A DNA stretch of 64,000 nt from Dyella lipolytica (GCF_030160075.1 NZ_BSNQ01000003.1:2024383-2088382); one strand, 5' to 3'; positions 7,450 to 16,210 are shown, counted from the stretch's first letter. Numbers and translations: made by a program. Notes: generated from the letters alone by a model not told the origin.

Positions 7450-9225
7450 ATGACGCTCTACAAGGCCCCACTCGACGACCAGCGCTTTGCACTCTTCGAC
7501 GTGATCGGCGCCGAAGCCATTCTTACCAAGCTGCAAGGCGGCGATGGCCACACCCGCGACCTGCTCGATGCCGTACTCGAGGAAGCCGGCAAGCTCAGCG
7601 AACAGGTGCTGGCACCCACCAATGCGCCAGGCGATGAAGAAGGTTGCCACTTCGACAAGGCCACCCGCAGCGTCACCACGCCCAAGGGGTTCAAGGAAGC
7701 GTTCCGCCAGTTCTCCGATGGCGGCTGGGCGGGTCTCACCATGTCGGAGGAGTTCGGCGGTCAGGCGCTGCCTTCGGTGATGGGCGTTGCCACCACCGAG
7801 ATGTTTCAGTCGGGCAATCTTTCGTGGAGCCTGTACCCGCTGCTTTCCGAAGGCGCTTGTCATGCGCTGGAACTGCATGGCACCGACGAGCAGAAACAGT
7901 CGTATCTGAAACCCATCGTGGCCGGCCGGTGGACGGGCACCATGTGCCTCACCGAGCCGCAGGCCGGTTCCGATCTCGGACTGCTGAAAACGCGCGCCGA
8001 ACCTGGCGCTAACGGCAGCTACAAGATCACGGGTACGAAGATCTTCATCAGCGCTGGCGATCACGACCTGGCCGAGAACATCATTCATCTGGTGCTGGCA
8101 CGTTTGCCCGATGCACCGGCCGGCAGTCGCGGCATCTCCATGTTCATCGTGCCGAAGTTCAAGCTTAAGGCGGACGGCACGCCCGGTGAGCGCAACAACG
8201 TTTATCCGGGTGCGATCGAACACAAGATGGGTATTCGCGGCTCGGCCACCTGCGTGATGAATTTCGACGATGCCGAGGGTTATCTGATCGGCGAGCCGCA
8301 CAAAGGCCTGGCCGCGATGTTCACCATGATGAATGCCGCTCGCCTGTCGGTCGGCGTGCAGGGTCTAGCCTTGGCCGAACGGGCGCTGCAGAACAGCGCC
8401 AACTATGCGCGTGAGCGTCTGCAATCGCGCTCGCTTTCCGGCCCGAAGTTCCCGGACAAGCCGGCAGACAATCTGCTGGTGCAGCCAGACGTGCGCCGCA
8501 TGCTGCTCACGCAGCGCGCCTTCGTGGAAGGTTCGCGCGCATTGCTGCTGTACGCCGCACTGCAGACCGACATCGAAGCACGCGACGCCGATGAAGCTAC
8601 CCGGCAAAAAGCCGGCGAGCTGCTCGCCTTCCTGATTCCGATCGCCAAGGGCGTGGTCACGGAGTTGGCGCAGGAGTGCACCAAAGAAGCGTTGCAGGTA
8701 TATGGCGGCCACGGCTTTATCGTGGAGAACGGTGTTGAGCAGTTCGTGCGCGACGCCCGCATCATCACGCTGTATGAAGGCACCACCGGTATCCAGGCCG
8801 CGGACTTGCTCGGCCGCAAGATCCTCCAGCTGAAGGGCGTCGGCCTGCAGCATTTCCTGGGCGAGATCGGCGCGTTCTGTAAGCAGAATGCGCAGGATGA
8901 AGCATTGCGTCCCTACATCGGGCCACTCGGTGCGCTGGCCAAGGAATGGGGCGAGCTCACGCTCAAGCTCGCACAACGCATCCAGAGCAATCCGGAAGAA
9001 CTCGGCGCAGCCGCCAACGACTACCTCTACTACAGCGGTTACATCACCCTCGCCTACTTCTGGGCGCGCGCCGTGGCTGCGGTGGAGAAGAGTTCGCAGC
9101 AGGCGGCGTTCAAGCAGGCCAAGCGGGACACGGCCGCGTTCTACTTCGCACGTATTCTGCCGCGCACGCATATGCACAAAGCAGCGGTCGAAGCGGGCGT
9201 TGCGACATTGCCAGCCATTGCGTAA
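7450..9225 (+). CDS. Acyl-CoA dehydrogenase family protein with C-terminal extension
   Basis: From the ATG at 7450 (AAGGAC upstream) the protein has 591 residues, the length of the extended AcdB/DmdC-like acyl-CoA dehydrogenases, not the 380-residue short form. It has the FAD-binding CLTEPQAGSDLG motif and the catalytic-region YGGHGFIVENGVEQ and RDARIITLYEGTTGIQAADL motifs, then about 130 residues of the family's extra C-terminal helical domain. It should oxidise an acyl-CoA to the 2-enoyl-CoA and pass electrons to ETF; chain-length preference cannot be read from sequence. The in-frame opening further upstream to 7279 runs through the lipoprotein gene in another frame and is rejected. A strong terminator follows. 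Confidence 0.92.
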   Translation: MTLYKAPLDDQRFALFDVIGAEAILTKLQGGDGHTRDLLDAVLEEAGKLSEQVLAPTNAPGDEEGCHFDKATRSVTTPKGFKEAFRQFSDGGWAGLTMSEEFGGQALPSVMGVATTEMFQSGNLSWSLYPLLSEGACHALELHGTDEQKQSYLKPIVAGRWTGTMCLTEPQAGSDLGLLKTRAEPGANGSYKITGTKIFISAGDHDLAENIIHLVLARLPDAPAGSRGISMFIVPKFKLKADGTPGERNNVYPGAIEHKMGIRGSATCVMNFDDAEGYLIGEPHKGLAAMFTMMNAARLSVGVQGLALAERALQNSANYARERLQSRSLSGPKFPDKPADNLLVQPDVRRMLLTQRAFVEGSRALLLYAALQTDIEARDADEATRQKAGELLAFLIPIAKGVVTELAQECTKEALQVYGGHGFIVENGVEQFVRDARIITLYEGTTGIQAADLLGRKILQLKGVGLQHFLGEIGAFCKQNAQDEALRPYIGPLGALAKEWGELTLKLAQRIQSNPEELGAAANDYLYYSGYITLAYFWARAVAAVEKSSQQAAFKQAKRDTAAFYFARILPRTHMHKAAVEAGVATLPAIA

Positions 9226-9247
9226 GCAACTCACTGTATGTTGCGGA

Positions 9248-9281
9248 ACAAAACGCCCGGTCAGTCCGGGCGTTTTGTTTT
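9248..9281 (+). terminator. Rho-independent terminator of the acyl-CoA dehydrogenase gene
   Basis: The two arms ACAAAACGCCCGG and CCGGGCGTTTTGT form a perfect 13-bp stem around a TCAGT loop, followed by a short T-rich tail. It begins 22 bp after the stop codon. Confidence 0.85.
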
Positions 9282-9282
9282 A

Positions 9283-9424
9283 GAGCCGCTAACAAAACGT
9301 AGCGAGCGGCCGCGGGGTGGGTGCGGGTGGCGCGCAGGAACCGGAGTGTACTGGGTCGTACATGAGGATTCCGAGCACCGACCGCGCCCACCCCGTGGTT
9401 GCGCAGTAGTTTTGTTAGCGGCTC
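9283..9424. repeat. 142-bp palindromic MITE-like element with 16-bp terminal inverted repeats
   Basis: The left end GAGCCGCTAACAAAAC (9283-9298) is exactly complementary to the right end (9409-9424). TTA lies directly outside on both sides (9280-9282 and 9425-9427), consistent with a 3-bp target duplication. Inside are a second imperfect pair (GGGGTGGG near 9314 and CCCACCCC near 9387) and a central quasi-palindrome around GTGTACTGGGTCGTACAT (9347-9364). No ORF is carried. It sits between the acyl-CoA dehydrogenase terminator and the ester hydrolase gene. The TNA duplication and GAGCC-type end recall IS5-group elements, but the assignment is inference. Confidence 0.7.
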
Positions 9425-9495
9425 TTAGCGCAACGCCGCATGCTCTAGCCGCTCATTACGGCTAGGCTAGCTTGCACATCCAACGGGGAGTCACC

Positions 9496-11469
9496 ATGAA
9501 GTCGAGTCGTGCCGTGATCGCATGGCGCGGGGTAAAGCCCGCGTTTTTTACCCTGCTGCTCTCACTGGGCAGTGCCTCCATGGCGACGGACGCGCCTTCC
9601 CAGCAATACCCCAACTATCCCAGCGAAACACCCGTCAGTTTCAAGCCGGTCACCAGCAGCTTCGACTACGTCGAACGCGACGTGATGATTCCGATGCGCG
9701 ACGGCGTGAAGTTGAACACGGTGATCCTGATTCCGAAAAATGCCAAACACGCCGGCATCGTGCTGACGCGCACACCCTACGAAGCCAAGGCACTCACCCA
9801 TCACATGATGAGCGGACACCTCGGCCCCATGCTGGAAGGCTACGACAATGCCACGGACGTGATTGTGGAGGATGGCTATATCCGCGTGATTCAGGACATC
9901 CGCGGCAAATACGGCTCCCAAGGCGATTACGTGATGAACCGGCCCGTGCACGGACCGCTCAATCCCACACCTGTCGATGACGCCACCGACACTTACGACA
10001 CCATCGACTGGCTGGTGAAGAACATTCCCGAATCGAACGGCAAGGTCGGCACCATCGGCATTTCCTATGACGGCTTCGAGCCGCTGATGTCGCTGGTGAA
10101 TCCGCATCCCGCGCTGAAAGTCGCGGTGCCGATGAACCCGATGGTGGATGGGTGGATGGGCGATGACTGGTTCCATCATGGTGCGTTCCGCCAGCAGAAC
10201 ATGTCCTACATCTACGAGCAGACCGCCAGTCGCGACAACAGCTACAAATGGTGGACCGACTACCATGACGAATACGACCTGTTCATGCAAGCCGGTTCTG
10301 CCGGCGCACTCGGCAACCAGTACGGCATGCAGCAAATCGGTTTCTGGAACAAGGTCATCGCCCATCCCGCGTACGATTCGTTCTGGAGCGACCAGGCGGT
10401 CGACAAGCTGCTTGCCGCACAACCGCTGAAAGTGCCGGTGATGCTGGTCCATAGCCTGTGGGATCAGGAAGACATCTACGGCGCGCTTGCCGTCTATCGT
10501 GCGATCAAGCCGAAAGACAAGAACGGCGACATGGTGAAGCTGGTCATGGGCCCCTGGCATCACGGCCAGGAAATCGAAGAAGGCAGCTCGCTGGGTGCCA
10601 TCCGTTTCGGTAGCGACACCGCCAAGTATTTCCGCGAGCACATCCTGCGGCCCTATCTCGCGCACTATCTCAAGGATGGTGCCCCCAAAGCCGACATCGC
10701 CCCGGTGACGGCGTTCCAGACCGGCACCAATCAGTGGCAGCGACTGAATCGCTGGCCGCTTGCGTGCGAGGAAGGCTGCGCTACGAAAAGCCGTCCGCTC
10801 TATCTTCAGGCGGATCAGAAGCTGAGTTTCAGCGCATCGACATCAGGCACGGCGTATGACGAATACGTCTCCGATCCCGCGCACCCCGTGCCCTTCCGTG
10901 CACGGCCAATCCAGCCGATCGGCTATGACAACGGCCTGACCTGGCCACAGTGGCTGGTCGATGACCAGCGCGAAGCCTCCGGCCGCACCGATGTCGTCAC
11001 CTACGTCTCCGACGTGCTCACCCAGCCGCTGACCATCGCCGGCGCCCCCATCGTGCATCTGGTCGCCTCGACCAGCGGCACCGACAGCGACTGGGTCGTG
11101 AAACTGATCGACGTGTATCCCGACCAGGTGTCCGAACAACCCGAGATGGGCGGCTACCAGCTCGCCGTATCGATGGATATTTTCCGTGGCCGCTATCGCG
11201 AAGGTTACGACAACCCCAAGCCGCTCGCCGCCAACCAGCCGCTGGCCTACCGCTTTGATCTGCCGTCGGCCAACCATGTCTTCCTGCCCGGCCATCGCGT
11301 GATGGTGCAGGTGCAGTCCAGCTGGTTCCCGCTGTACGACCGCAATCCGCAGACCTTCGTGCCCAACATGTTCTGGGCCAAGCCGGGCGACTATCAGAAG
11401 GCTACGCAGCGCATTTATCACGCCGCGGATCAGGCCAGCTACATCGCACTGCCGGTCGTCGGCGACTGA
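9496..11469 (+). CDS. Alpha-amino acid ester hydrolase-like CocE/NonD family hydrolase, secreted
   Basis: From the ATG at 9496 (GGGGAG upstream) the product has 657 residues with an N-terminal signal sequence ending near SMATDAPS. It is an S15-type alpha/beta hydrolase with a jelly-roll C-terminus. The nucleophile is Ser190 in GISYDGF, the acid is Asp323 in HSLWDQED, and the catalytic His is probably His356 in GPWHHGQ. The segment MVDGWMGDDWFHHGAFRQ closely resembles the Xanthomonas alpha-amino acid ester hydrolase, whose acidic cluster binds the substrate amino group. That family hydrolyses and transfers alpha-amino acyl esters, including beta-lactam side chains. The cellular role is unknown; the protein is probably periplasmic. 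Confidence 0.88.
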   Translation: MKSSRAVIAWRGVKPAFFTLLLSLGSASMATDAPSQQYPNYPSETPVSFKPVTSSFDYVERDVMIPMRDGVKLNTVILIPKNAKHAGIVLTRTPYEAKALTHHMMSGHLGPMLEGYDNATDVIVEDGYIRVIQDIRGKYGSQGDYVMNRPVHGPLNPTPVDDATDTYDTIDWLVKNIPESNGKVGTIGISYDGFEPLMSLVNPHPALKVAVPMNPMVDGWMGDDWFHHGAFRQQNMSYIYEQTASRDNSYKWWTDYHDEYDLFMQAGSAGALGNQYGMQQIGFWNKVIAHPAYDSFWSDQAVDKLLAAQPLKVPVMLVHSLWDQEDIYGALAVYRAIKPKDKNGDMVKLVMGPWHHGQEIEEGSSLGAIRFGSDTAKYFREHILRPYLAHYLKDGAPKADIAPVTAFQTGTNQWQRLNRWPLACEEGCATKSRPLYLQADQKLSFSASTSGTAYDEYVSDPAHPVPFRARPIQPIGYDNGLTWPQWLVDDQREASGRTDVVTYVSDVLTQPLTIAGAPIVHLVASTSGTDSDWVVKLIDVYPDQVSEQPEMGGYQLAVSMDIFRGRYREGYDNPKPLAANQPLAYRFDLPSANHVFLPGHRVMVQVQSSWFPLYDRNPQTFVPNMFWAKPGDYQKATQRIYHAADQASYIALPVVGD

Positions 11470-11480
11470 GCGGCGCCCTT

Positions 11481-11506
11481 CGCGCCCTCTCCGTCGGGAG
11501 GGCGCG
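11481..11506 (+). terminator. GC hairpin after the ester hydrolase gene
   Basis: CGCGCCCTC pairs perfectly with GAGGGCGCG across an 8-nt loop, 11 bp after the stop. No T-tract follows, so it may be a weak or Rho-assisted terminator or an RNA-stabilising stem. Confidence 0.45.
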
Positions 11507-11597
11507 GAGGCCATGCGTTATGCGTTCGGGTACTTCCACATGGAACCGGCTTGGGTGTAGAACCGAGCCTACCCGTTCTCACTGACTGTTCGACGCA

Positions 11598-12071
11598 ATG
11601 AGCGACAACCATTTTCTGATTCGTCTCGCCGAGGATGACGACAACTTCATTCTTGGCCTCGTCCCGCGTTTCGTGGATTTTTCGCTGCCAGCCTGGCGTA
11701 AGCGACACGAATGCATCGAAGGCATCCGCAAGGATCTCAGCCGCCAGCTGGACGAACAACCCGCCAATAGCTACGTATTCGTGGCCGAAAACGAAGACGG
11801 CGAACGCGTCGGCTTTATTCATCTGCAGAAAACGCAGGACTACTTCACCGGCCGCTCCAATTGCCATATTTCCGACCTCGCGGTCGCACCGCGCCATGAG
11901 GGCCAGGGTGTGGGCAAGGCGTTGATTGCCCACGCCGAGGACTGGGCGCGTGAACATCAATGCCAGCTGGTCACGCTGGCGGTGTTTCCCGGCAACGAAC
12001 GCGCACGGGCGCTGTACGAAGCCGCCGGTTACAGCGTCGATCTGCTTCGACTCGCCAAGCCGACGCACTGA
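11598..12071 (+). CDS. GNAT family N-acetyltransferase
   Basis: A 157-residue single-domain GNAT. Acetyl-CoA-binding motif A is visible as the beta4 strand plus loop HISDLAVAPRHEGQGVGKALI, with the Q/R-x-x-G-x-G/A signature as GQGVGKA, and a second alpha/beta unit ALYEAAGYSVDLL follows. It should transfer an acetyl group from acetyl-CoA to an amine or a protein N-terminus or lysine; the substrate cannot be inferred. The ribosome-binding site is weak. It stands alone between two hairpins. Confidence 0.85.
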   Translation: MSDNHFLIRLAEDDDNFILGLVPRFVDFSLPAWRKRHECIEGIRKDLSRQLDEQPANSYVFVAENEDGERVGFIHLQKTQDYFTGRSNCHISDLAVAPRHEGQGVGKALIAHAEDWAREHQCQLVTLAVFPGNERARALYEAAGYSVDLLRLAKPTH

Positions 12072-12078
12072 ACCGGTT

Positions 12079-12106
12079 CTCTGCCTGCGTACTTCCGCAG
12101 GTAGAG
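12079..12106 (+). terminator. Hairpin after the GNAT gene
   Basis: CTCTGCCTGCG and CGCAGGTAGAG pair with one G-T mismatch around a 6-nt loop, 7 bp after the stop. No T-run follows, so terminator function is uncertain. Confidence 0.4.
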
Positions 12107-12200
12107 GATTGAAGCTCAGCGCTGGGAATATGCCTTATGTCACTGTCGTTACAGCGACGGATGCGATGTCCTGTCGCACTGAGTACAAGTGGGGCAAGCG

Positions 12201-13805
12201 ATGCAAGGGGAAGGTTCCGAATTTTCGATCAAACGCCGCGATCTGCTGCGTATGATCGGTCTAAGTGCGGGCGGCGCGGCGATGTACCAGGCGATGGGCA
12301 GCCTCGGCCTTGCCGCCGAGTCGCCGTACAAAGGCACACCGAAACTGCAAGGTGCGCCACGCGGCGCATCCGTACTGATTCTTGGTGCTGGACTGGCCGG
12401 CATGGTCGCCGCCTACGAGTTGCGCCAGGCCGGTTACAAGGTGCATGTGCTCGAGTACAACCCTCGGCCGGGCGGAAGGAACTGGACACTGCGCGGCGGC
12501 GATACGTATACCGAGCTCGGCGGCTTCACCCAGCATTGTCGGTTCGATCGCGGGCAGTACTTCAATCCCGGCCCGTGGCGCATTCCTTATCACCATCGCG
12601 GCTTACTGGATTACTGCAAGAAACTGGGCGTGCCGCTCGAACCCTTCGTGCAGATCAATCACAACGCTTATCTGCACGGTGCCAATGCTTTCGGCGGCAA
12701 GCCGCAACGCTATCGCACCATCAATGCGGATTACCGTGGGCACGTGGCGGAACTGCTGGCCAAAGTCACCCAGCAAGGCAAACTCGACGCGCCGGTGAGT
12801 AAAGACGATCAGGCGCTATTACTGGATTCGTTGCGTCAGTGGGGCGCCCTCGACAAAAACTACGCTTACGCAGCGGGCCACAACGTCAGCAATCGCCGCG
12901 GATACGACAAGGCACCCGGTGGCGGGCTGTCGGCCAAACCGGTGGATTCCCAGCCGCTGCAGCTTCACGATGTGCTGAATTCGCATTTATGGTCGAACCT
13001 CACCGAAGGCGACAACTACGAATTCCAGACCACGCTATTCCAGCCGGTCGGTGGCATGGGTCGCATCGGCGAAGCATTCGGTCGCGCACTGGATGGATCG
13101 ATTCGCTACAACGCCAAGGTCACGTCGATCCACCAAGACGAACACGGCGTCACAGCGACTTATGAAGACACGCGCCACCCTGGCCGCGTTATGAAAGCGC
13201 AAGGCGACTGGTGTATCTGCACCATTCCCCTTTCCATCCTCAGCCAGATCCCGATGAACGTGGGTGCGGCGATGGCCGATGCGATCGCGGCCGTTCCCTA
13301 CGCAGCCACAGTCAAAGTCGGCCTGCAATTCAAACGCCGCTTCTGGGAAGAAGACGACGACATCTATGGTGGCGTCACCGCGACCGATCTACCGATCAAC
13401 AACATCAGCTATCCGAGCAACGACTTCAACAGCCGCAAAGGCGTGCTGCTGGGCGGTTATCTCTGGGGCCTCAACGCTTATGAATTCACCGCCATGTCGC
13501 CCGAGGAACGGGTGCGTAAAGCGGTGGAATACGGCAGCCAGATTCATCCCCAATACAAAGCGGAATTCGAGAACGGCATCTCCGTGGCGTGGCATCGCTC
13601 GCCCTTTACGCTCGGCTGTTTCGCGACGTGGTCCGAAGAAGCGCGCGCCAAGCACTACGACAACCTCTGCCAGATCGACGGCCGCATTGCGCTCGCTGGC
13701 GAACATGCGTCCTATCTCCCTGCCTGGCAGGAGGGCGCGGTGACGTCGGCGCTGGATGTCATTACTCGGATCCATCAACGCGTCGTAGCAGGAGGTGCCG
13801 CATGA
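12201..13805 (+). CDS. Tat-exported flavin monoamine oxidase family protein
   Basis: The start at 12201 (GTGGGG upstream) gives 534 residues; a GTG at 12189 is possible. The N-terminus has a twin-arginine signal (KRRDLLRMIG, Arg12-Arg13, then a hydrophobic stretch). FAD binding is shown by GAGLAG at 62-67, the Glu at the end of strand 2 (VHVLE), the PGGR motif and the C-terminal GEHASYLPAWQEGAV. The CxGGCY covalent-flavin motif of mitochondrial MAO is absent, so FAD is probably non-covalent. It overlaps the cytochrome c gene by 4 nt, which suggests electrons go to the cytochrome instead of oxygen, as known for nicotine oxidoreductase NicA2. The amine substrate is unknown. Confidence 0.88.
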   Translation: MQGEGSEFSIKRRDLLRMIGLSAGGAAMYQAMGSLGLAAESPYKGTPKLQGAPRGASVLILGAGLAGMVAAYELRQAGYKVHVLEYNPRPGGRNWTLRGGDTYTELGGFTQHCRFDRGQYFNPGPWRIPYHHRGLLDYCKKLGVPLEPFVQINHNAYLHGANAFGGKPQRYRTINADYRGHVAELLAKVTQQGKLDAPVSKDDQALLLDSLRQWGALDKNYAYAAGHNVSNRRGYDKAPGGGLSAKPVDSQPLQLHDVLNSHLWSNLTEGDNYEFQTTLFQPVGGMGRIGEAFGRALDGSIRYNAKVTSIHQDEHGVTATYEDTRHPGRVMKAQGDWCICTIPLSILSQIPMNVGAAMADAIAAVPYAATVKVGLQFKRRFWEEDDDIYGGVTATDLPINNISYPSNDFNSRKGVLLGGYLWGLNAYEFTAMSPEERVRKAVEYGSQIHPQYKAEFENGISVAWHRSPFTLGCFATWSEEARAKHYDNLCQIDGRIALAGEHASYLPAWQEGAVTSALDVITRIHQRVVAGGAA

Positions 13806-14266
13806 GTCGGCGCATCTTACATAGCTGCGGCATGGCCTTATGGCTCATCTGCGCAGGGACAGCTCACGCACAGTCTTCCGATAATGCGCTCTATACGCGC
13901 GCCACGCTGCGCGACGCCCACGGCGAAGCGATCTTTCGCCATATCTGCCAGGGCTGCCATATGCCCGATGCCAAAGGCGCGACCGGTGCTGGCACGTATC
14001 CTGCGCTCACCGGCAATCCCCGCTTGGCATCGCCGCAATACATGGCTGCAGTGATCCTCTTCGGCCGGCATGACATGCCTTCCTTCGAAACCAAACTGTC
14101 GACTAACCGCAGCTTCTTCGAGGACGCCAAGCTGAGCGACGCGCAGATTGCCGAAGTCATCAACTACGTCCGCACGCATTTCGGCAATCACTACAGCGAC
14201 AGCATCACTGCCGCCGAAGTAACCGCCATGCATCCGCAAGACAATCCCGTAAAGCCCAAACCATAA
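13802..14266 (+). CDS. Exported c-type cytochrome, partner of the amine oxidase
   Basis: 154 residues with a Sec signal peptide (SRRILHSCGMALWLICAGTAHA, cleavage near residue 23). One haem c site, CQGCH at 49-53, and a likely axial Met92 in HDMPSF identify a class I mono-haem cytochrome. Its ATG overlaps the TGA of the amine oxidase (ATGA), so the two are translationally coupled. It probably takes electrons from the reduced flavoenzyme in the periplasm and passes them to a terminal oxidase. The upstream in-frame extension to 13589 runs inside the oxidase gene and is not used. Confidence 0.9.
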   Translation: MSRRILHSCGMALWLICAGTAHAQSSDNALYTRATLRDAHGEAIFRHICQGCHMPDAKGATGAGTYPALTGNPRLASPQYMAAVILFGRHDMPSFETKLSTNRSFFEDAKLSDAQIAEVINYVRTHFGNHYSDSITAAEVTAMHPQDNPVKPKP

Positions 14267-14271
14267 CGAGG

Positions 14272-14295
14272 GAACCACGAAGTGCATCGTGGTTC
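14272..14295 (+). terminator. Hairpin between the cytochrome c gene and the convergent effector gene
   Basis: GAACCACG and CGTGGTTC form a perfect 8-bp stem with an 8-nt loop, 5 bp after the cytochrome stop. No T-tract. It may serve either converging gene. Confidence 0.4.
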
Positions 14296-14359
14296 ACGCA
14301 TCTCCGATGGAGCGCTCACTTGCGGCGACACCATCGCCTAGATCAGGCAGCATCGCCTA

Positions 14360-16210
14360 CTAACGCGCTCGCGCTCGCGACGGCTGGAGTGGTTGATCGA
14401 TGGTTTGATCCTTGTGGGGGACCTGCTCCCGCTGCAGATATGACTGTTCCGGCGGCGTCTGTTGCGCCTGCACAATGGAAGTGACACTCCGTGAGCGAAT
14501 GAGCTTCTGTGGCTCATCGCTGTAGGCAATCACATTGCCACGCAGGTCGGGCTGACCGGTGAGACGATCTGCGCTGAACTCCATAGTTGCTACACGTGTC
14601 ATGCGATGGGCTTTGACATCCCGCATGATCGCTGCCGTGGTGCGCTCTAGCCGATCGCCGTCAAGTGGGACGCCATGCCGGGCGAAGAGCTCCCTGGTTT
14701 GGCCACGTATGCTTTGATACTGCGCATGATCGCGGTGAAGGGAGTGGCGTGGGTCATGAGGGGTGGTTTGTTCAGAGGATCTTTCCGAAGGCAACTGCTG
14801 GTTGCTTTCACGATAGGGAGCGTTGCTCGGATGGCTCGGGTTATTCATATCCTTCGCCGACAACGTCGTGGACACTCCCTCGTCATCTTTCTCATGGCGC
14901 ACGGTGTTATGGAAATAATGCCGACCCTCTCGGCGCTTACCGGTGTCGTAGTAACGCTGGGGCTCCTCCGGCCGGATGTCGATTTTAAGCCCATCCCGTT
15001 CCATTAAACGGCGATTCAAACCTAAACCGCGCATGTTCAACTCCAGCTTGGACGATTTGCCGTCCACAGAAACTGCATACGTGCGCTCTTCGGAAATGAT
15101 GCGTTTCACCATGTCCTTTCCATAATGATTCCGGTAGTCGCTTTCTCCCCGGGAACCAAGTGCCATGGAGGGACCTCGATGCCCATGGGCCTTCGCCGGT
15201 TGATCGAAGTAATACTTGCCCATCGCGTCGAGGTTTTCCTCAGTATCGGAAAGCGTAAGATCGGCGTTGAAACTCAGGCCTGGCTTGGCGCGATATTGCT
15301 TCGTTGCAGAGTCAAGCTCGACAAAATCACATGCCCTGTTCGGTTCCGCATCGAATACATCATTGAGCGTCGCACTAGGATTATCTACGCGGACCTTACA
15401 GACCAACGCATTCCAACCCGCGATCTCAGCGCTGGCTTCGTCCCAACGGCACTCCTCGAACATCGTTCGAACCGGACCGGAATAGTCATGATCCAACTGC
15501 GGGCTGGCGGCGATGTTTTCGACTCCCTTAATAAACTGCCGGCTTGCAAAAATTTGCTGATTTCGATGCAAGGCGTGCTGAATTTCATGACCGAGAATAA
15601 ATGCCAGGCTCGGTGCTTTCTCCGCTGAAAAAGTTTTTGGCGGCAGCGGATCGACCAGATCATCCGCAAGCAAAAGCATGGTCTTGCTCGCAAAATCATA
15701 GCGCCCGCCTAGTCCCGCCTTGGGATCAAGAATACCGATGTATCGCAAGCTCCCTGCTAACACCGCTCGCTTCACCTCGCTCGCAACCACAGGATCGTCA
15801 TTGAAGACGGACTGCAGATTGCGAATCATCTCCGGCGACACAGTTTGCGTGGTGCCTTTTTCGTCCTGGTAGGTTTGATGTGCTAAATGCACGATCATCC
15901 CCTGCAAGAAGACTGCTGCCGTCAGGTCGCCGCTTACCGTTTGGTTTTCCGCCTTAAAGCTGTTCGCAGGGAGTGTAATCACGCCGGTCAATGGATCGTA
16001 GGCGCCCGTTAAGTTGGGCTCGTCGCTGGACTTGGCGATGGCAAAGCGCGTGAGCTGGCCAGTCTTTGCATACTCAGTGAAGGGTCCAAGCAGTAAATTT
16101 GAATACCTGTCGAACACTTTGCGCAGTTGCGCAGCTTGATCTGCAGTGACACCAGACTGCTTTGCAAACTGATTCAGAACGGCTCCCAGGCTCGGATCGT
16201 TTATGTCCAT
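14360..16210 (-). CDS. Predicted X-Tfe type IV secretion effector: zinc metallopeptidase with XVIPCD C-terminus
   Basis: Start chosen at the ATG at 16210 (MDINDPSLGAVLNQF) because AGGAG lies 10 nt upstream; the open frame reaches 16324 but other starts lack a site. Product 616 residues, no signal peptide. A zinc-binding HEIQH occurs at residues 208-212 (ILGHEIQHALHR), with a candidate third ligand in WDEASAEIAGW some 50 residues later. The final 130 residues (from RHSLHRDHAQYQSI, about 487) match the XVIPCD layout: a conserved HxLyxQ-like helix, a DGDRLERTTAAIMRD helix, a beta segment ending NVIAYSDE, and a Gln-rich tail. XVIPCDs are bound by VirD4 and direct bacteria-killing effectors of Xanthomonadales into rival cells. 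AT-richer than its neighbours; no immunity gene adjoins it. Confidence 0.8.
   Translation of the reverse strand: MDINDPSLGAVLNQFAKQSGVTADQAAQLRKVFDRYSNLLLGPFTEYAKTGQLTRFAIAKSSDEPNLTGAYDPLTGVITLPANSFKAENQTVSGDLTAAVFLQGMIVHLAHQTYQDEKGTTQTVSPEMIRNLQSVFNDDPVVASEVKRAVLAGSLRYIGILDPKAGLGGRYDFASKTMLLLADDLVDPLPPKTFSAEKAPSLAFILGHEIQHALHRNQQIFASRQFIKGVENIAASPQLDHDYSGPVRTMFEECRWDEASAEIAGWNALVCKVRVDNPSATLNDVFDAEPNRACDFVELDSATKQYRAKPGLSFNADLTLSDTEENLDAMGKYYFDQPAKAHGHRGPSMALGSRGESDYRNHYGKDMVKRIISEERTYAVSVDGKSSKLELNMRGLGLNRRLMERDGLKIDIRPEEPQRYYDTGKRREGRHYFHNTVRHEKDDEGVSTTLSAKDMNNPSHPSNAPYRESNQQLPSERSSEQTTPHDPRHSLHRDHAQYQSIRGQTRELFARHGVPLDGDRLERTTAAIMRDVKAHRMTRVATMEFSADRLTGQPDLRGNVIAYSDEPQKLIRSRSVTSIVQAQQTPPEQSYLQREQVPHKDQTIDQPLQPSRARAR

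Noticed and set aside
7213-8301. 362-aa minus-strand ORF
   Set aside because: Antisense to the acyl-CoA dehydrogenase, with no recognisable motifs.
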